Positions 14,897 to 26,942 are shown, numbered from the stretch's first letter. The stretch: DNA of 64,000 nucleotides from Azospirillum canadense (GCF_025961225.1 NZ_JAOQNG010000007.1:251001-315000), one strand, 5' to 3'. The notes: a model not told the origin generated them from the sequence alone. Numbers and translations are program-made.

Positions 14897-15892
14897 ATGA
14901 CGGACGTCCAGGCCCACACCGATGCGTCGCTGGCCGCGCCACCAAGCGGTGCCCCCGCCCGGCGGCATGAGAAGTACGAGCAGCTGGTCGCGGCCTGCCG
15001 CTCGGTTGCCCCGGTGTCGACCGCGGTGGCGCACCCCTGCGACGTAACCTCGCTCAGCGGGGCGGTGGACGCGGCGGAACAGGGCTTCATCGCCCCCATC
15101 CTGGTCGGCCCGGCGGCGCGCATCCAGGCCGTCGCGGAGGAGGCCGGGCTGAACCTCGCCCCCTACCAGATCGTCGACGTGCCGCACAGCCACGCGGCGG
15201 CCGCGGCGGCGGTGGACCTCGTGCGGCAGGGGCGCGCGCAGCTGCTGATGAAGGGCAGCCTGCACACCGACGAGCTGCTGCACGAGGTGGCGAAGCGGGA
15301 CAGCGGCCTGCGCACGGAGCGGCGGATCAGCCACGTCTTCATCATGGACGTGCCCACCTACCCGAAGGCCCTGTTCATCACCGACGCCGCTGTGAACATC
15401 GCGCCGACGCTGGAGGACAAGCGCGACATCATTCAGAACGCCATCGATCTTGCCAAGGCGCTCGGCAACGATCTGCCCAAGGTGGCGATCCTGTCGGCGG
15501 TGGAGACGGTCAATCCGAAGATCCCCTCCACGGTCGAGGCGGCGGCGCTGTGCAAGATGGCCGACCGCGGCCAGATCACCGGCGGCGTGCTCGACGGCCC
15601 CCTGGCGCTCGACAACGCCATCAGCCCAGAGGCCGCGCGCATCAAGGGCATCGCCTCTCCCGTCGCCGGCTACGCCGACATCCTCGTGGTGCCGGACCTG
15701 GAGGCGGGCAACATGCTCGCCAAGAACCTGACCTTCCTCGCCAACGCCGACGCCGCGGGCCTCGTGCTCGGCGCGCGGGTGCCGATCGTGTTGACCAGCC
15801 GCGCCGACAGCGTGATGACCCGCATGGCCTCCTGCGCGGTGGCGGCGCTCTACGCCGACCACCTGCGGCGGGCGCAACCGGTGAAGGGGTGA
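14897..15892 (+). CDS. pta: Phosphate acetyl/butyryltransferase (PTA/PTB domain)
   Basis: Catalyses acyl-CoA + phosphate to acyl-phosphate + CoA. At 331 residues it contains only the PTA_PTB domain, without the MaoC-like hydratase domain that precedes it in the bifunctional relatives. Recognisable blocks are EQGFIAPILVGPAARI, LMKGSLHTDELLHEV, FIMDVPTYPKALFITDAAVNI, and the C-terminal GYADILVVPDLEAGNMLAKNL with VPIVLTSRAD. The ATG at 14897 is 13 bases after the preceding stop. AckA follows after five bases, so acetyl- or butyryl-phosphate made here would feed ATP synthesis by the next enzyme, or the reverse for acetate uptake. The four-carbon substrate is possible given the PTB-like length. 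Confidence 0.92.
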   Translation: MTDVQAHTDASLAAPPSGAPARRHEKYEQLVAACRSVAPVSTAVAHPCDVTSLSGAVDAAEQGFIAPILVGPAARIQAVAEEAGLNLAPYQIVDVPHSHAAAAAAVDLVRQGRAQLLMKGSLHTDELLHEVAKRDSGLRTERRISHVFIMDVPTYPKALFITDAAVNIAPTLEDKRDIIQNAIDLAKALGNDLPKVAILSAVETVNPKIPSTVEAAALCKMADRGQITGGVLDGPLALDNAISPEAARIKGIASPVAGYADILVVPDLEAGNMLAKNLTFLANADAAGLVLGARVPIVLTSRADSVMTRMASCAVAALYADHLRRAQPVKG

Positions 15893-15897
15893 GGCCC

Positions 15898-17106
15898 ATG
15901 GCCCAATCCACGCCCCGCGATACCATCCTGGTCGTCAACGCCGGATCGTCCAGCATCAAGTTCCAGCTCTTCGATCTGGACGACGACGCCTTGCCGGCGC
16001 TCCTGCGTGGCCAGATCGAGGGGATCGGCACGCACCCGCGGCTGGTCGTGAAAGGCGGCGAAACCCTCCACCTTCCGGCCGAGGCGGAGGGCGTGCCCGG
16101 GGCGCTGGCCTTCCTTGGCGCTTGGCTGCGGGAGCATGCCGGCGCGGGCGGGCTGCCGGTCGCCATCGGCCACCGGGTGGTGCATGGCGGGCCGGCTTTC
16201 GACACCCACGTGGTCGTGGACGAAGCGGTGATCGCGACGCTGGAAACCTACATCCCGCTCGCCCCGCTGCACCAGCCGAACAATCTGGCGCCGATCCGCG
16301 CGATCCGCCGGATCATGCCTGACGTGGTACAGGTTGCGTGCTTCGACACGGCGTTCCACCGCCGCCATCCGGAACTGGCCGACCGCTACGCCCTGCCGGA
16401 ACGCCTCTACCAGGACGGCGTGCGCCGCTACGGCTTCCACGGCCTGTCCTACGAATACATCGCGCGCCGCCTGGCCGAGATCGCCCCGGAGGTCGCCCCG
16501 GACATTGCAAACGGGCGCGTCGTCGCGGCCCATCTCGGCAGCGGGGCCAGCATGTGCGCCATCCAGGCGGGCCGCAGCGTCGACAGCACCATGGGCTTCA
16601 CCGCCATGGACGGGCTTCCCATGGGAACCCGGCCGGGTCAGTTGGACCCGGGCGTGGTGCTCTACCTGATGGACCAGGGCATGGACGTCCGCGCCATCGA
16701 GCACCTGCTGTACCACGACTGCGGGCTGAAGGGCCTGTCCGGCGTCAGCAACGACGTCCGCGACCTGCTGGCCAGCGCCGACCCGCGCGCCCGCTTCGCG
16801 CTCGATTACTTCGTCTACCGGGCCGGCCTTGCCATCGGGTCGCTCGCCGCGGCGATGGGCGGCATCGACGCCCTGGTCTTCACCGCCGGCATCGGGGAGC
16901 GGGCGCCGTCGATCCGCAAGGGCATCGCGGAGCGGGCGCGCTGGCTCGGGCTCGACCTCGACGGACCGGCCAATGAAGCGGCCAACGGGGCGGGGGAGAC
17001 CCGCATCAGCACGCCCGGCAGCCGGGTCAAAGCCTACGTCGTGCCGACCGACGAGGAACGGATGATCGCGCTGCACACGCGCGACATCCTCGGCCGGCAT
17101 CATTAG
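15898..17106 (+). CDS. ackA: Acetate kinase
   Basis: Cytosolic ASKHA-fold kinase interconverting acetate + ATP and acetyl-phosphate + ADP; 402 residues, the usual length. The first phosphate loop VVNAGSSSIKF is at residues 12-22 and GHRVVHGG (91-98) contains the catalytic Arg93. DTAFHRRHPELADRYALP, HLGSGASMCAI, DSTMGFTAMDGLPMGTRPGQLDPG and the C-terminal TAGIGERAPSIRKG are all intact. The ATG at 15898 follows the pta stop by five bases with GGGGTGAGG upstream. With pta it gives an overflow/fermentation pathway; its link to a PhaC-like protein suggests coupling of carbon storage to acetate metabolism. Confidence 0.97.
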   Translation: MAQSTPRDTILVVNAGSSSIKFQLFDLDDDALPALLRGQIEGIGTHPRLVVKGGETLHLPAEAEGVPGALAFLGAWLREHAGAGGLPVAIGHRVVHGGPAFDTHVVVDEAVIATLETYIPLAPLHQPNNLAPIRAIRRIMPDVVQVACFDTAFHRRHPELADRYALPERLYQDGVRRYGFHGLSYEYIARRLAEIAPEVAPDIANGRVVAAHLGSGASMCAIQAGRSVDSTMGFTAMDGLPMGTRPGQLDPGVVLYLMDQGMDVRAIEHLLYHDCGLKGLSGVSNDVRDLLASADPRARFALDYFVYRAGLAIGSLAAAMGGIDALVFTAGIGERAPSIRKGIAERARWLGLDLDGPANEAANGAGETRISTPGSRVKAYVVPTDEERMIALHTRDILGRHH

Positions 17107-17121
17107 GGAGGGTGGCGCGCC

Positions 17122-18234
17122 ATGACGACACGAACGGCAAGCGCGGCGGTCGTCGCCAGCCTCCTTCTCCTGGGGTGCGAGCAACCGGAAGCGCCTCCCG
17201 CGGAGGCAACGCTGATCCGCGCGCTCGCCGTGCAGGAAACGGCCTTCGACCAGACCACGGCGCTGACCGGCGACATCCAGGCCCGTCATGAGAGCAACCT
17301 GGGCTTCCGCGTCGGCGGCAAGGTGGTCGAACGGCTCGTGGACGTCGGGCAGACGGTCGCCGACGGCGACCTGCTGGCCCGGCTGGACGACCAGGACCAG
17401 CAGAACGCCGTGCGCTCCGCGGAATCCGACGTGGCCGCCGCGCAAGCCTTCGTGGAACAGAGCCGCACCCAGGAGGAACGCCAGCGCACCCTGCTCGCCC
17501 AGGGCTTCACCACGCGGGTGCAGTACGACAACGCGCAGAAACGCTACACCCAGGCGCAGGCGGAGATGAAAGCCGCGCAGGCCAAGCTGCAAACGGCCAA
17601 GGACACGCTGTCCTACACCGAGCTGCGGGCCGACCGCGACGGGGTCATCACCGCCAAGGCGGCCGAGCCGGGGCAGGTCGTGGCCGCCGGCCAGATGGTG
17701 CTGCGGCTGGCCGACCCCGGGGAGCGTGAGGCGGTGTTCCAGGTTCCCGGCGCCAGCACCCGGCTGGAAGGCCAGACGAAGCTGCCGGCGGTCGAGGTGC
17801 GGCTGGTCAGCGACCCGAAGATCGTCGCCGACGGCACGATCCGGGAGGTGTCGCCGGGCGTCGACCCGGTCACCCGCACCTACACCGTCAAGGTCTCCCT
17901 GCCCGACGCGCCGCCAGCCTTCCTGCTGGGCGCCGCCGTCACCGGGCGGGCCAAGCTGCCGGCCCGGCCGGTCGTCACCCTGCCCTCCTCCGCCCTGTAC
18001 CAGACCGATCAGGGCGACCCGGCGGTCTGGGTCGTCGCCCGCTCTCCCGAGTCCAAGCCCGATGCCAAGGCGGCCAACACCGTCAGCCTGCGGCCCGTCT
18101 CCGTCCTCCAGTACGACACCGGCGTGGTCACGGTGGAGCGGGGCCTCAGCGCCGGCGACCTCGTGGTGATCGGCGGCGTCCAGAAGCTGCGGCCCGGTCA
18201 GGCGGTGACCATCAAGCAGGGGAGCGGGTCATGA
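17122..18234 (+). CDS. RND periplasmic adaptor (MFP) lipoprotein, first copy
   Basis: Membrane-fusion protein bridging an RND permease and an outer-membrane channel, 370 residues. The signal peptide ends in the lipobox LLLLGCEQ, so it should be lipid-anchored in the inner membrane. The lipoyl half-motif LGFRVGGKVVERLVDVGQTV, a coiled-coil hairpin rich in Gln and Ala (residues about 100-160), the second lipoyl half (VITAKAAEPGQVVAAGQ) and a C-terminal beta-barrel follow. GGAGGG lies before the ATG. Its stop overlaps the start of the second adaptor (ATGA). Two adaptors for one permease could form a hetero-hexameric collar. Confidence 0.94.
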   Translation: MTTRTASAAVVASLLLLGCEQPEAPPAEATLIRALAVQETAFDQTTALTGDIQARHESNLGFRVGGKVVERLVDVGQTVADGDLLARLDDQDQQNAVRSAESDVAAAQAFVEQSRTQEERQRTLLAQGFTTRVQYDNAQKRYTQAQAEMKAAQAKLQTAKDTLSYTELRADRDGVITAKAAEPGQVVAAGQMVLRLADPGEREAVFQVPGASTRLEGQTKLPAVEVRLVSDPKIVADGTIREVSPGVDPVTRTYTVKVSLPDAPPAFLLGAAVTGRAKLPARPVVTLPSSALYQTDQGDPAVWVVARSPESKPDAKAANTVSLRPVSVLQYDTGVVTVERGLSAGDLVVIGGVQKLRPGQAVTIKQGSGS

Positions 18235-19376
18235 CGCGCGCCATGCCGAGACAAGCCTTGTCCGCCGCCCTGCTGCTGACCGCGGCGATGCTCGCCGGGT
18301 GCCAGGAGCAGTCGCATCACCAAGCCGATGCCGGGCCGGTGATCCGACCGGTCCGGACCATCACCGTCCAGCCGCAGAGCTTCCGCCTGTCCGAGACGGC
18401 GACCGGAACGATCGAGGCGCGCGCCGACGCCGACCTGGGTTTCCGCATCGCCGGCAAGCTGGTCGAGCGCAAGGTCGATGTGGGGGACCGGGTCCGCGCC
18501 GGCGACTTGCTCGCCCAGCTGGACGACCAGGACCAGCGCAACGCGCTGCGCACGGCCGAGTCCAACCTGGCTTCCGCCCAGGCGGAGCAGGTGCAGGCCC
18601 GCAACGAGGAGGGCCGCAAGCGGGAGCTTCTGGCCAACGGCAACACGTCCCGGGCCATCTACGACGCGGCCCTACTCTCCATGCGCACGGCGGACGCCAA
18701 AGTGGTGGCGGCTCAGGCCGCTCTCCAGTCGGCGCGCGACAAGGTCGGCTACACCGAGCTGATGGCCGACCGCGACGGCGTGGTGACCACGGTGGGCGCC
18801 GAGCCCGGACAGGTGGTCGAGGCCGGCGCGATGGTGGTCCGGGTCGCCCAGCCGGAGGAGCGCGAGGCGGTCTTCAATGTGGCCGAGGCTGGAATCCGGG
18901 GGGCGCCCAAGGATCCGGTGATCGAGGTGACGCTGGCCGGCGCGCCGGACGTCGCGGCGCTTGGCCGCGTCCGCGAGATCTCGCCCCAGGCCGACCCCGT
19001 CACGCGCACCCACACCGTGCGGATCGCCTTGGAGAACCCGCCCGACGCCCTGCGCCTCGGCGCCACCGTCACGGGCCGCCTCAAGCAACCGCCGGCCCCG
19101 GTGATCGAGCTGCCGGCGACGGCGCTGCTGGAGGAAACGGCAACGGACGGGTCCACGCGCACCCTCGTCTGGGTTGTGGATCCGCAAAGCCAGACCGTGC
19201 GGCGTCGTATCGTCGCCATCCGGCCCAGGGATGGCGCCAGGGGTCCTGATGGCCCGGTCATCGTCACCGACGGCCTGTCCAAGGGCGACGTCGTGGTCAC
19301 CACCGGTGTGCACAGCCTCACCGAAGGTCAGCGCGTGCGGTTCAACAAGACCATTGAAACGGCGGCGGCACCATGA
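18231..19376 (+). CDS. RND periplasmic adaptor (MFP) lipoprotein, second copy
   Basis: Second adaptor, 381 residues, with lipobox MLAGCQEQ. It shares the order and wording of the first adaptor (DLGFRIAGKLVERKVDVGDRV, ELMADRDGVVTTVGAEPGQVVEAGAMVVR, REISPQADPVTRTHTVRI), so the pair are tandem paralogues that have diverged. The start overlaps the previous stop, and its own stop overlaps the permease start (ATGA), so all three genes are translationally coupled. No outer-membrane TolC-type gene follows, so a shared channel from elsewhere is needed. Confidence 0.94.
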   Translation: MTRAMPRQALSAALLLTAAMLAGCQEQSHHQADAGPVIRPVRTITVQPQSFRLSETATGTIEARADADLGFRIAGKLVERKVDVGDRVRAGDLLAQLDDQDQRNALRTAESNLASAQAEQVQARNEEGRKRELLANGNTSRAIYDAALLSMRTADAKVVAAQAALQSARDKVGYTELMADRDGVVTTVGAEPGQVVEAGAMVVRVAQPEEREAVFNVAEAGIRGAPKDPVIEVTLAGAPDVAALGRVREISPQADPVTRTHTVRIALENPPDALRLGATVTGRLKQPPAPVIELPATALLEETATDGSTRTLVWVVDPQSQTVRRRIVAIRPRDGARGPDGPVIVTDGLSKGDVVVTTGVHSLTEGQRVRFNKTIETAAAP

Positions 19377-22300
19377 TCACCAGCTTCAATCTGTCGGAAT
19401 GGGCGCTGCGGCACCGTTCCTTCACCTGGTACCTGATCCTGTCGCTGACCGTGGCGGGCGCGCTCGCCTACATGCGGCTGGGGCGGGAGGAGGATCCGGC
19501 CTTCACCATCAAGACCATGGTCGTCCAGACGAACTGGCCCGGCGCCACGATCGAGGACACCATGAACCTGGTGACCGACCCCATCGAGAAGAAGCTGGAG
19601 GAGATCCCCTATCTCGACTACGTCAAGAGCTACACCAAGCCCGGAATCTCCGTCGTCTACGTCAACCTGAAGGACTACACGCCGGCCGAGGCGGTGCCCG
19701 ACCTGTGGTACCAGACGCGCAAGAAGATCGCCGACATGAAAAGCACCCTGCCCGCGGGCGTGCAGGGGCCGGCCTTCAACGACGAGTTCGGCGACACCTT
19801 CGGCACCGTCTACGCCTTCACCGCCGACGGGTTCAGCTACCGCGAGCTGAAGGACTATGCAGAGACCGCGCGTGCGGAGCTGATGCGCGTGCCGAACGTC
19901 GGCAAGGTGCAGTTCGTCGGCATCCAGAACGAAAAGATCTACCTAGACTTCTCAACCCGCCAACTCGCCGCCATGGGCATCGACCGCGAGCAGGTCATCG
20001 CCGACCTCCAGGCGCAGAACGCCGTAGCCCCGGCCGGCGTGGTCCAGGCCGGCGACGAGAAGATCACCGTGCGGGTCAGCGGCGCCTTCGCGTCGGAGGA
20101 CAGCCTGCGCGCCATCAGCCTGCGCGCCAATGGCAAGTTCTACCGGCTGGCCGACGTGGCGCAGGTTCGCCGCGGCTACGCCGACCCGCCCACCCCGCTG
20201 TTCCGCTACAACGGCCAGCCCGCCATCGGCCTGATCATCTCCATGGCGGCCGGCGGCAACATGCTGGCCTTCGGCGAAGGCATCCACGAGAAGATGCGGC
20301 AGGTGGAGGCCAACCTGCCCGTGGGCATCAACGTCCACCTTGTGGCCAACCAGTCGGTGGTCGTCGAGGAGTCCATCGCCGGCTTCACCAAGGCGCTGAA
20401 GGAGGCCGTCATCATCGTCATGGCGGTCAGCTTCGTCAGCCTCGGCCTGCGGGCCGGCATGGTGGTGGCGACCTCGATCCCGCTGGTGCTGGCCATGACC
20501 TTCATGGGTATGGTCTATTTCGGGATCGAGCTGCAGCGCATCTCGCTCGGCGCCCTGATCATCGCGCTCGGCCTGCTGGTCGACGACGCCATGATCACCG
20601 TGGAGATGATGATCACCAAGCTGGAGGAAGGCTTCAGCCTGGATAAGGCGGCGACCTTCGCCTACACCTCCACGGCCTTTCCCATGCTGACCGGGACGCT
20701 GGTCACGGTCGCCGGCTTCATTCCCATCGGCTTCGCCCAGGGCGGGGCGGCGGAATACTGCTTCTCGCTGTTCGCCGTGGTGGCAATGGCCCTGCTGTTC
20801 TCCTGGATCGTCGCGGTGCTGTTCGCCCCGCTGATCGGGGTGAACGTCCTGCGCGAGCCGAAGGCGGCCAAGCACGCCCACGGTGCGCACGAACCCGGCC
20901 GCCTGATGCGCATGTTCCGGACGGCCCTGCGCACCGCCATGCGCGCCCGCTATCTGGTCATCGCCGGCACGCTGGCGCTGTTCGCCCTGTCGGTCTTCGG
21001 CATGAAATTCGTGCAGCAGCAGTTCTTCCCGGCGTCAGACCGGCCGGAGCTGCTGGTGAATCTGACGCTGCCGCAGACCGCGTCCATCAACGCGACGCGC
21101 GAGACGGTGGACCGGTTCGAGAAGGTGCTGGCCGCCGACCCCGATGTCGATCATTGGAGCTTCTACGTGGGCCAGGGCGCCATCCGCTTCTACCTGCCGC
21201 TCGACGTCCAGCTCTCCAACGATTATTTCGCGCAGGCCGTGGTGGTGACCAAGGGCTACGCGGTCCGCGACGCCGTCCGCGCGCGGCTGGAGCGGGTGCT
21301 GAACGAGGACTTCTCCGACCTGAACACGCGGGTCAGCCCGCTGGAGATGGGGCCGCCGGTCGGCTGGCCGATCCAATACCGCGTCTCCGGCCCCGACGTG
21401 GGCGAAGTGCGCGCCATCGCGGCGAAGATGGCCGACACCATCGGCACCAACCCCTACACGCTGCTGATCAACTACGACTGGAACGAGCCGTCGAAGGTCG
21501 TGCGCGTCGACGTGGACCAGGACAAGGCGCGCCTGCTCGGCATCAGCTCCAAGTCCTTGAACGCGGCGCTGAACGCCACCGTGTCGGGCGCCGCCTTCAC
21601 GCAGGTGCGCGACAACATCTACCTGATCGACGTGGTGGCGCAGGCAACGAACGCGGAGCGCAGCTCCATCGAGACGCTGCGCAACCTCCAGGTCGCCATT
21701 CCCGAGGGGCGCACCGTGCCGTTGAAGGAGGTGGCGACGCTGCGCTACGACCTGGAGCAGCCGGTGGTCTGGCGGCGGTCCCGCAACCCGACGATCACGG
21801 TGCAGGCCGACCTCGTCCCGCCGCTCCAGGCTGCGACGGTCGTGAACCAGCTGGCCCCGGCGGTGGCGGAGCTGCAACGCAGCCTGCCGCCCGGCTACCT
21901 GATCGAGGCCGGCGGCACGGTGGAGAACAGCGCCAAAGGCATGGCCTCCATCATCGCGGTCTTCCCGATCATGGTCTTCGTCATGCTGACCGTGCTGATG
22001 ATCCAGCTGCAAAGCTTCCAGAAGCTGTTCCTGGTCATCAGCGTGGCGCCGCTGGGCCTGATCGGCGTGGTCGCGGCGCTGCTGCCGACCGGCACGCCGC
22101 TGGGCTTCGTCGCCATCCTCGGCGTCGTCGCGCTGATCGGCATGATCGTGCGCAACTCGGTCATCATGATCGCCCAGATCGACGAGCATCTGGCCATGGG
22201 CGAGCATCCCTGGGACGCGGTGATCAACGCCACCATGCACCGCGTGCGGCCGATCCTGCTGACCGCCGCCGCCGCCAGCCTGGGCATGATCCCGATCGCG

Positions 22301-22513
22301 CCGGAGGTCTTCTGGGGGCCCATGGCCTACGCGATCATCGGCGGCCTGATCGTGGCGACGGTGCTGACCCTGCTGTTCCTGCCGGCGCTCTACGTCGCCT
22401 GGTTCCGCATCAAGGAGCCGGCGCCGGCGACCGCCGGGCCCGCGGCGCAAGTCCGTCCGCCGCCATCCACCAAGGACGAGACGCCGACCAAGGGCGTGCC
22501 CAGCGGGGCGTGA
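19373..22513 (+). CDS. RND efflux permease (HAE1/AcrB superfamily)
   Basis: Full-length 1046-residue proton-driven efflux permease with 12 TM segments in two bundles and two large periplasmic porter loops. The N-terminus FNLSEWALRHRSFTWYLILSLTVAG and GREEDPAFTIKTMVV are typical of this adaptor-rich subgroup (MdtB-like/VexF-like). The TM4 proton relay ALGLLVDDAMITVEMM and the C-terminal relay region IGMIVRNSVIMIAQID are intact. It overlaps the second adaptor by four bases. It is paralogous to the truncated permease at 1-2198 but has no adjacent TetR gene; its control is presumably that of the pta-ackA operon. Substrate unknown. Confidence 0.96.
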   Translation: MITSFNLSEWALRHRSFTWYLILSLTVAGALAYMRLGREEDPAFTIKTMVVQTNWPGATIEDTMNLVTDPIEKKLEEIPYLDYVKSYTKPGISVVYVNLKDYTPAEAVPDLWYQTRKKIADMKSTLPAGVQGPAFNDEFGDTFGTVYAFTADGFSYRELKDYAETARAELMRVPNVGKVQFVGIQNEKIYLDFSTRQLAAMGIDREQVIADLQAQNAVAPAGVVQAGDEKITVRVSGAFASEDSLRAISLRANGKFYRLADVAQVRRGYADPPTPLFRYNGQPAIGLIISMAAGGNMLAFGEGIHEKMRQVEANLPVGINVHLVANQSVVVEESIAGFTKALKEAVIIVMAVSFVSLGLRAGMVVATSIPLVLAMTFMGMVYFGIELQRISLGALIIALGLLVDDAMITVEMMITKLEEGFSLDKAATFAYTSTAFPMLTGTLVTVAGFIPIGFAQGGAAEYCFSLFAVVAMALLFSWIVAVLFAPLIGVNVLREPKAAKHAHGAHEPGRLMRMFRTALRTAMRARYLVIAGTLALFALSVFGMKFVQQQFFPASDRPELLVNLTLPQTASINATRETVDRFEKVLAADPDVDHWSFYVGQGAIRFYLPLDVQLSNDYFAQAVVVTKGYAVRDAVRARLERVLNEDFSDLNTRVSPLEMGPPVGWPIQYRVSGPDVGEVRAIAAKMADTIGTNPYTLLINYDWNEPSKVVRVDVDQDKARLLGISSKSLNAALNATVSGAAFTQVRDNIYLIDVVAQATNAERSSIETLRNLQVAIPEGRTVPLKEVATLRYDLEQPVVWRRSRNPTITVQADLVPPLQAATVVNQLAPAVAELQRSLPPGYLIEAGGTVENSAKGMASIIAVFPIMVFVMLTVLMIQLQSFQKLFLVISVAPLGLIGVVAALLPTGTPLGFVAILGVVALIGMIVRNSVIMIAQIDEHLAMGEHPWDAVINATMHRVRPILLTAAAASLGMIPIAPEVFWGPMAYAIIGGLIVATVLTLLFLPALYVAWFRIKEPAPATAGPAAQVRPPPSTKDETPTKGVPSGA

Positions 22514-22576
22514 GCCGCCCCTGCCGTGAGAAGACCGCGCCCTTTCCCCTGGGGAGTTCCAGCGAGGGAGGTTCCA

Positions 22577-25342
<2,766 letters not shown>

Positions 25343-25391
25343 GGCAGCGTCCACGCCAAGAGGCCGGACCCCATCGCAATAGGAGGACACC

Positions 25392-26006
25392 ATGAACACT
25401 CGTGCAGCCATCCCGACGGCCGTGGCGCTCATCCTCGGCGCTGTTGTCCTGGTGCCGGTCACCCTGGCGCAGCCCGCGGCGGCGCAGGGCCGGCCCGTCC
25501 TGACCAACGTCGTGCCGGACGCCGCGGCGGTGTCGATCCGCGCCAAGATCACGGCGATCGACCCGAACAGCCGGCACGTGACGCTGACCGGGGAGTCGGG
25601 CCGGCGGGTCACCGTCATGGCCGGACCCAACGTGCGCCTGGAGATGCTGAAGGTGGGCGACACCGTCGACGCGCAATATTACCGGTCCGTGGCCTTTCTG
25701 GTGTCCCAGCCCGGCGCCACCGTGCCCGACGACGAGATCCAGCAGGTGGTCGCGCGGCCGGTCGAGGCGCCGGGCGGCATCGGCATGCAGGTCACGCAGG
25801 TCAGCGGGCTGGTCGTCGGCATCGACCTCAACACCCACAGCGTCGACCTCGTCAATCCTAAGGGCGGCGAGATCTACACCGTCAACGTCACGGACCCCGA
25901 GCGGCAGGCGCGACTGCCGTCGCTGAAGGTCGGTGACACGATCACCGCCGTGGTCAACGAAGCGCTGGCCGTGGACATCCAGCCGGCGAAGAAGGGCCTT
26001 TTCTGA
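25392..26006 (+). CDS. Exported protein with duplicated beta domain
   Basis: Periplasmic 204-residue protein. A signal peptide (residues 9-34, ending AQPAAAQG) is followed by two similar beta-rich units. AKITAIDPNSRHVTLTG...LEMLKVGDTVDAQYY (about 51-100) aligns with GLVVGIDLNTHSVDLVN...LPSLKVGDTITAVVN (about 139-195). Each has the pattern xxID-N-xxVxL-xx-LKVGDT, as in OB-like copper/metal-handling or translocation-associated small domains. AGGAGG stands seven bases before the ATG. It is last in the plus-strand row and is followed by a strong stem-loop. I do not recognise a named family. Confidence 0.83.
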   Translation: MNTRAAIPTAVALILGAVVLVPVTLAQPAAAQGRPVLTNVVPDAAAVSIRAKITAIDPNSRHVTLTGESGRRVTVMAGPNVRLEMLKVGDTVDAQYYRSVAFLVSQPGATVPDDEIQQVVARPVEAPGGIGMQVTQVSGLVVGIDLNTHSVDLVNPKGGEIYTVNVTDPERQARLPSLKVGDTITAVVNEALAVDIQPAKKGLF

Positions 26007-26015
26007 GGCTTTGGA

Positions 26016-26057
26016 CGCCACGTTCCAGTCGCTTGCGTCTGCGGCTGGAACGTGGCG
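26016..26057. terminator. Strong stem-loop between convergent genes
   Basis: CGCCACGTTCCAG (26016-26028) is an exact inverted match to CTGGAACGTGGCG (26045-26057). The pairing can be continued to 17 positions with one G-U type mismatch, leaving an eight-base loop. It lies ten bases after the stop at 26006 and 28 before the convergent stop at 26085, so it probably ends transcription from both sides. There is no T-run on either strand. Confidence 0.8.
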
Positions 26058-26084
26058 ATGCCGCCGGGTACGCCGTGTTGCCGG

Positions 26085-26942
26085 TTATCGGCTGGGCGTT
26101 CCCGCTTCCGTCAGGTGGGGCATTACGAGCCGGTCGAAGGCGTATTTGACCTGCCGGTATTCCTCTTCGCACAGCTTGGCCCGCTCGGCGGGCAGATAGC
26201 CCTTCTCCACGAAATCACCGAACGTCTTGCGGTCGGACCCATAGGCGATGCACATCAGGTTGTAGAAGCGCTGGGCCGGCAGGCTGTGTTCGTTCGCGAA
26301 GTCCTTCAGCTCCGGCGGAGCCTCCTTCGCCTCGCTGGCGTACATGACCGCCACGCTCGCGATCACCCGGCGGGCCTCATCCTTGCCGAGGCGCAGCAGC
26401 GTGTAGGCCGCCACTTGGTCAGCCGCGTCTTCCTCACGCCCGAGGATAGGCACCTTCTTCAAGTCGAAGATGGCGTGCGCCAGCTCGTGCAGGACGACTT
26501 CCAGGAACGGACCGACGATGTAGTTGGCGGGCGTGAGTCCCTCGGCGACACCCGCGGGCGGGATCGACCGGCCCAGATCCTGGATGTAGGCGAGGTATTC
26601 GTAGCAGATGGTGAGAGTCGTGTCGGACGCCTCGTACGAGGCGTCGACCTCGCCGTCGCAACCCTTCACCGTCAGGGTCAGCACGCGCGGCAGCCGCAGG
26701 CCCACCAGACGGTCGCGTATGCGTTCGAGCACCCGCTTGTCGCGCAGGGACCGGTAGAGCGGTTCGTGCGCCGCATCCTTCGGCACGGCGTAGACGATCC
26801 GAATGCCGCCCTCGCGCGCCAGCGCGGGAGCGCCGGCCGAACATGCCAGCGCCAAACAGGCCAGCGCCAGACAGGCCAGCGCCAGACAGGCCAGCACGGC
26901 AAAATGAAGCGTCGGGCGGTGGATGATCGCCATCGTCGGCAT
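26085..26942 (-). CDS. DUF4344 family putative metallopeptidase
   Basis: Exported zinc-peptidase-like protein, 285 residues. The motif HELAH at residues 152-156 is followed by GREEDAADQ (169-176), giving the HExxH-plus-acid arrangement of DUF4344. Conserved Cys and Tyr in TICYEYLAYIQDL precede it. The signal peptide contains a run of LALAC repeats encoded by a 15-bp DNA repeat. I prefer the ATG at 26942, which starts the signal peptide and has AAAGG upstream; a GTG at 27002 gives a longer but unlikely leader. The repeated Cys could allow lipidation, though the -3 residue is not canonical. Substrate unknown. Confidence 0.82.
   Translation of the reverse strand: MPTMAIIHRPTLHFAVLACLALACLALACLALACSAGAPALAREGGIRIVYAVPKDAAHEPLYRSLRDKRVLERIRDRLVGLRLPRVLTLTVKGCDGEVDASYEASDTTLTICYEYLAYIQDLGRSIPPAGVAEGLTPANYIVGPFLEVVLHELAHAIFDLKKVPILGREEDAADQVAAYTLLRLGKDEARRVIASVAVMYASEAKEAPPELKDFANEHSLPAQRFYNLMCIAYGSDRKTFGDFVEKGYLPAERAKLCEEEYRQVKYAFDRLVMPHLTEAGTPSR
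26836..26895. repeat. 15-bp tandem repeat in the metallopeptidase signal peptide
   Basis: Units of GCCAGACAGGCCAGC occur at 26866-26880 and 26881-26895, a one-mismatch copy at 26851-26865 and a diverged fourth at 26836-26850. Because 15 is divisible by three, copy changes would lengthen or shorten the hydrophobic core without a frameshift. Confidence 0.85.

Noticed and set aside
12439..15123. Minus-strand open frame of about 890 codons opposite the DUF3141 gene
   Set aside because: Shadow of a gene with clear catalytic motifs and a good ribosome-binding site.
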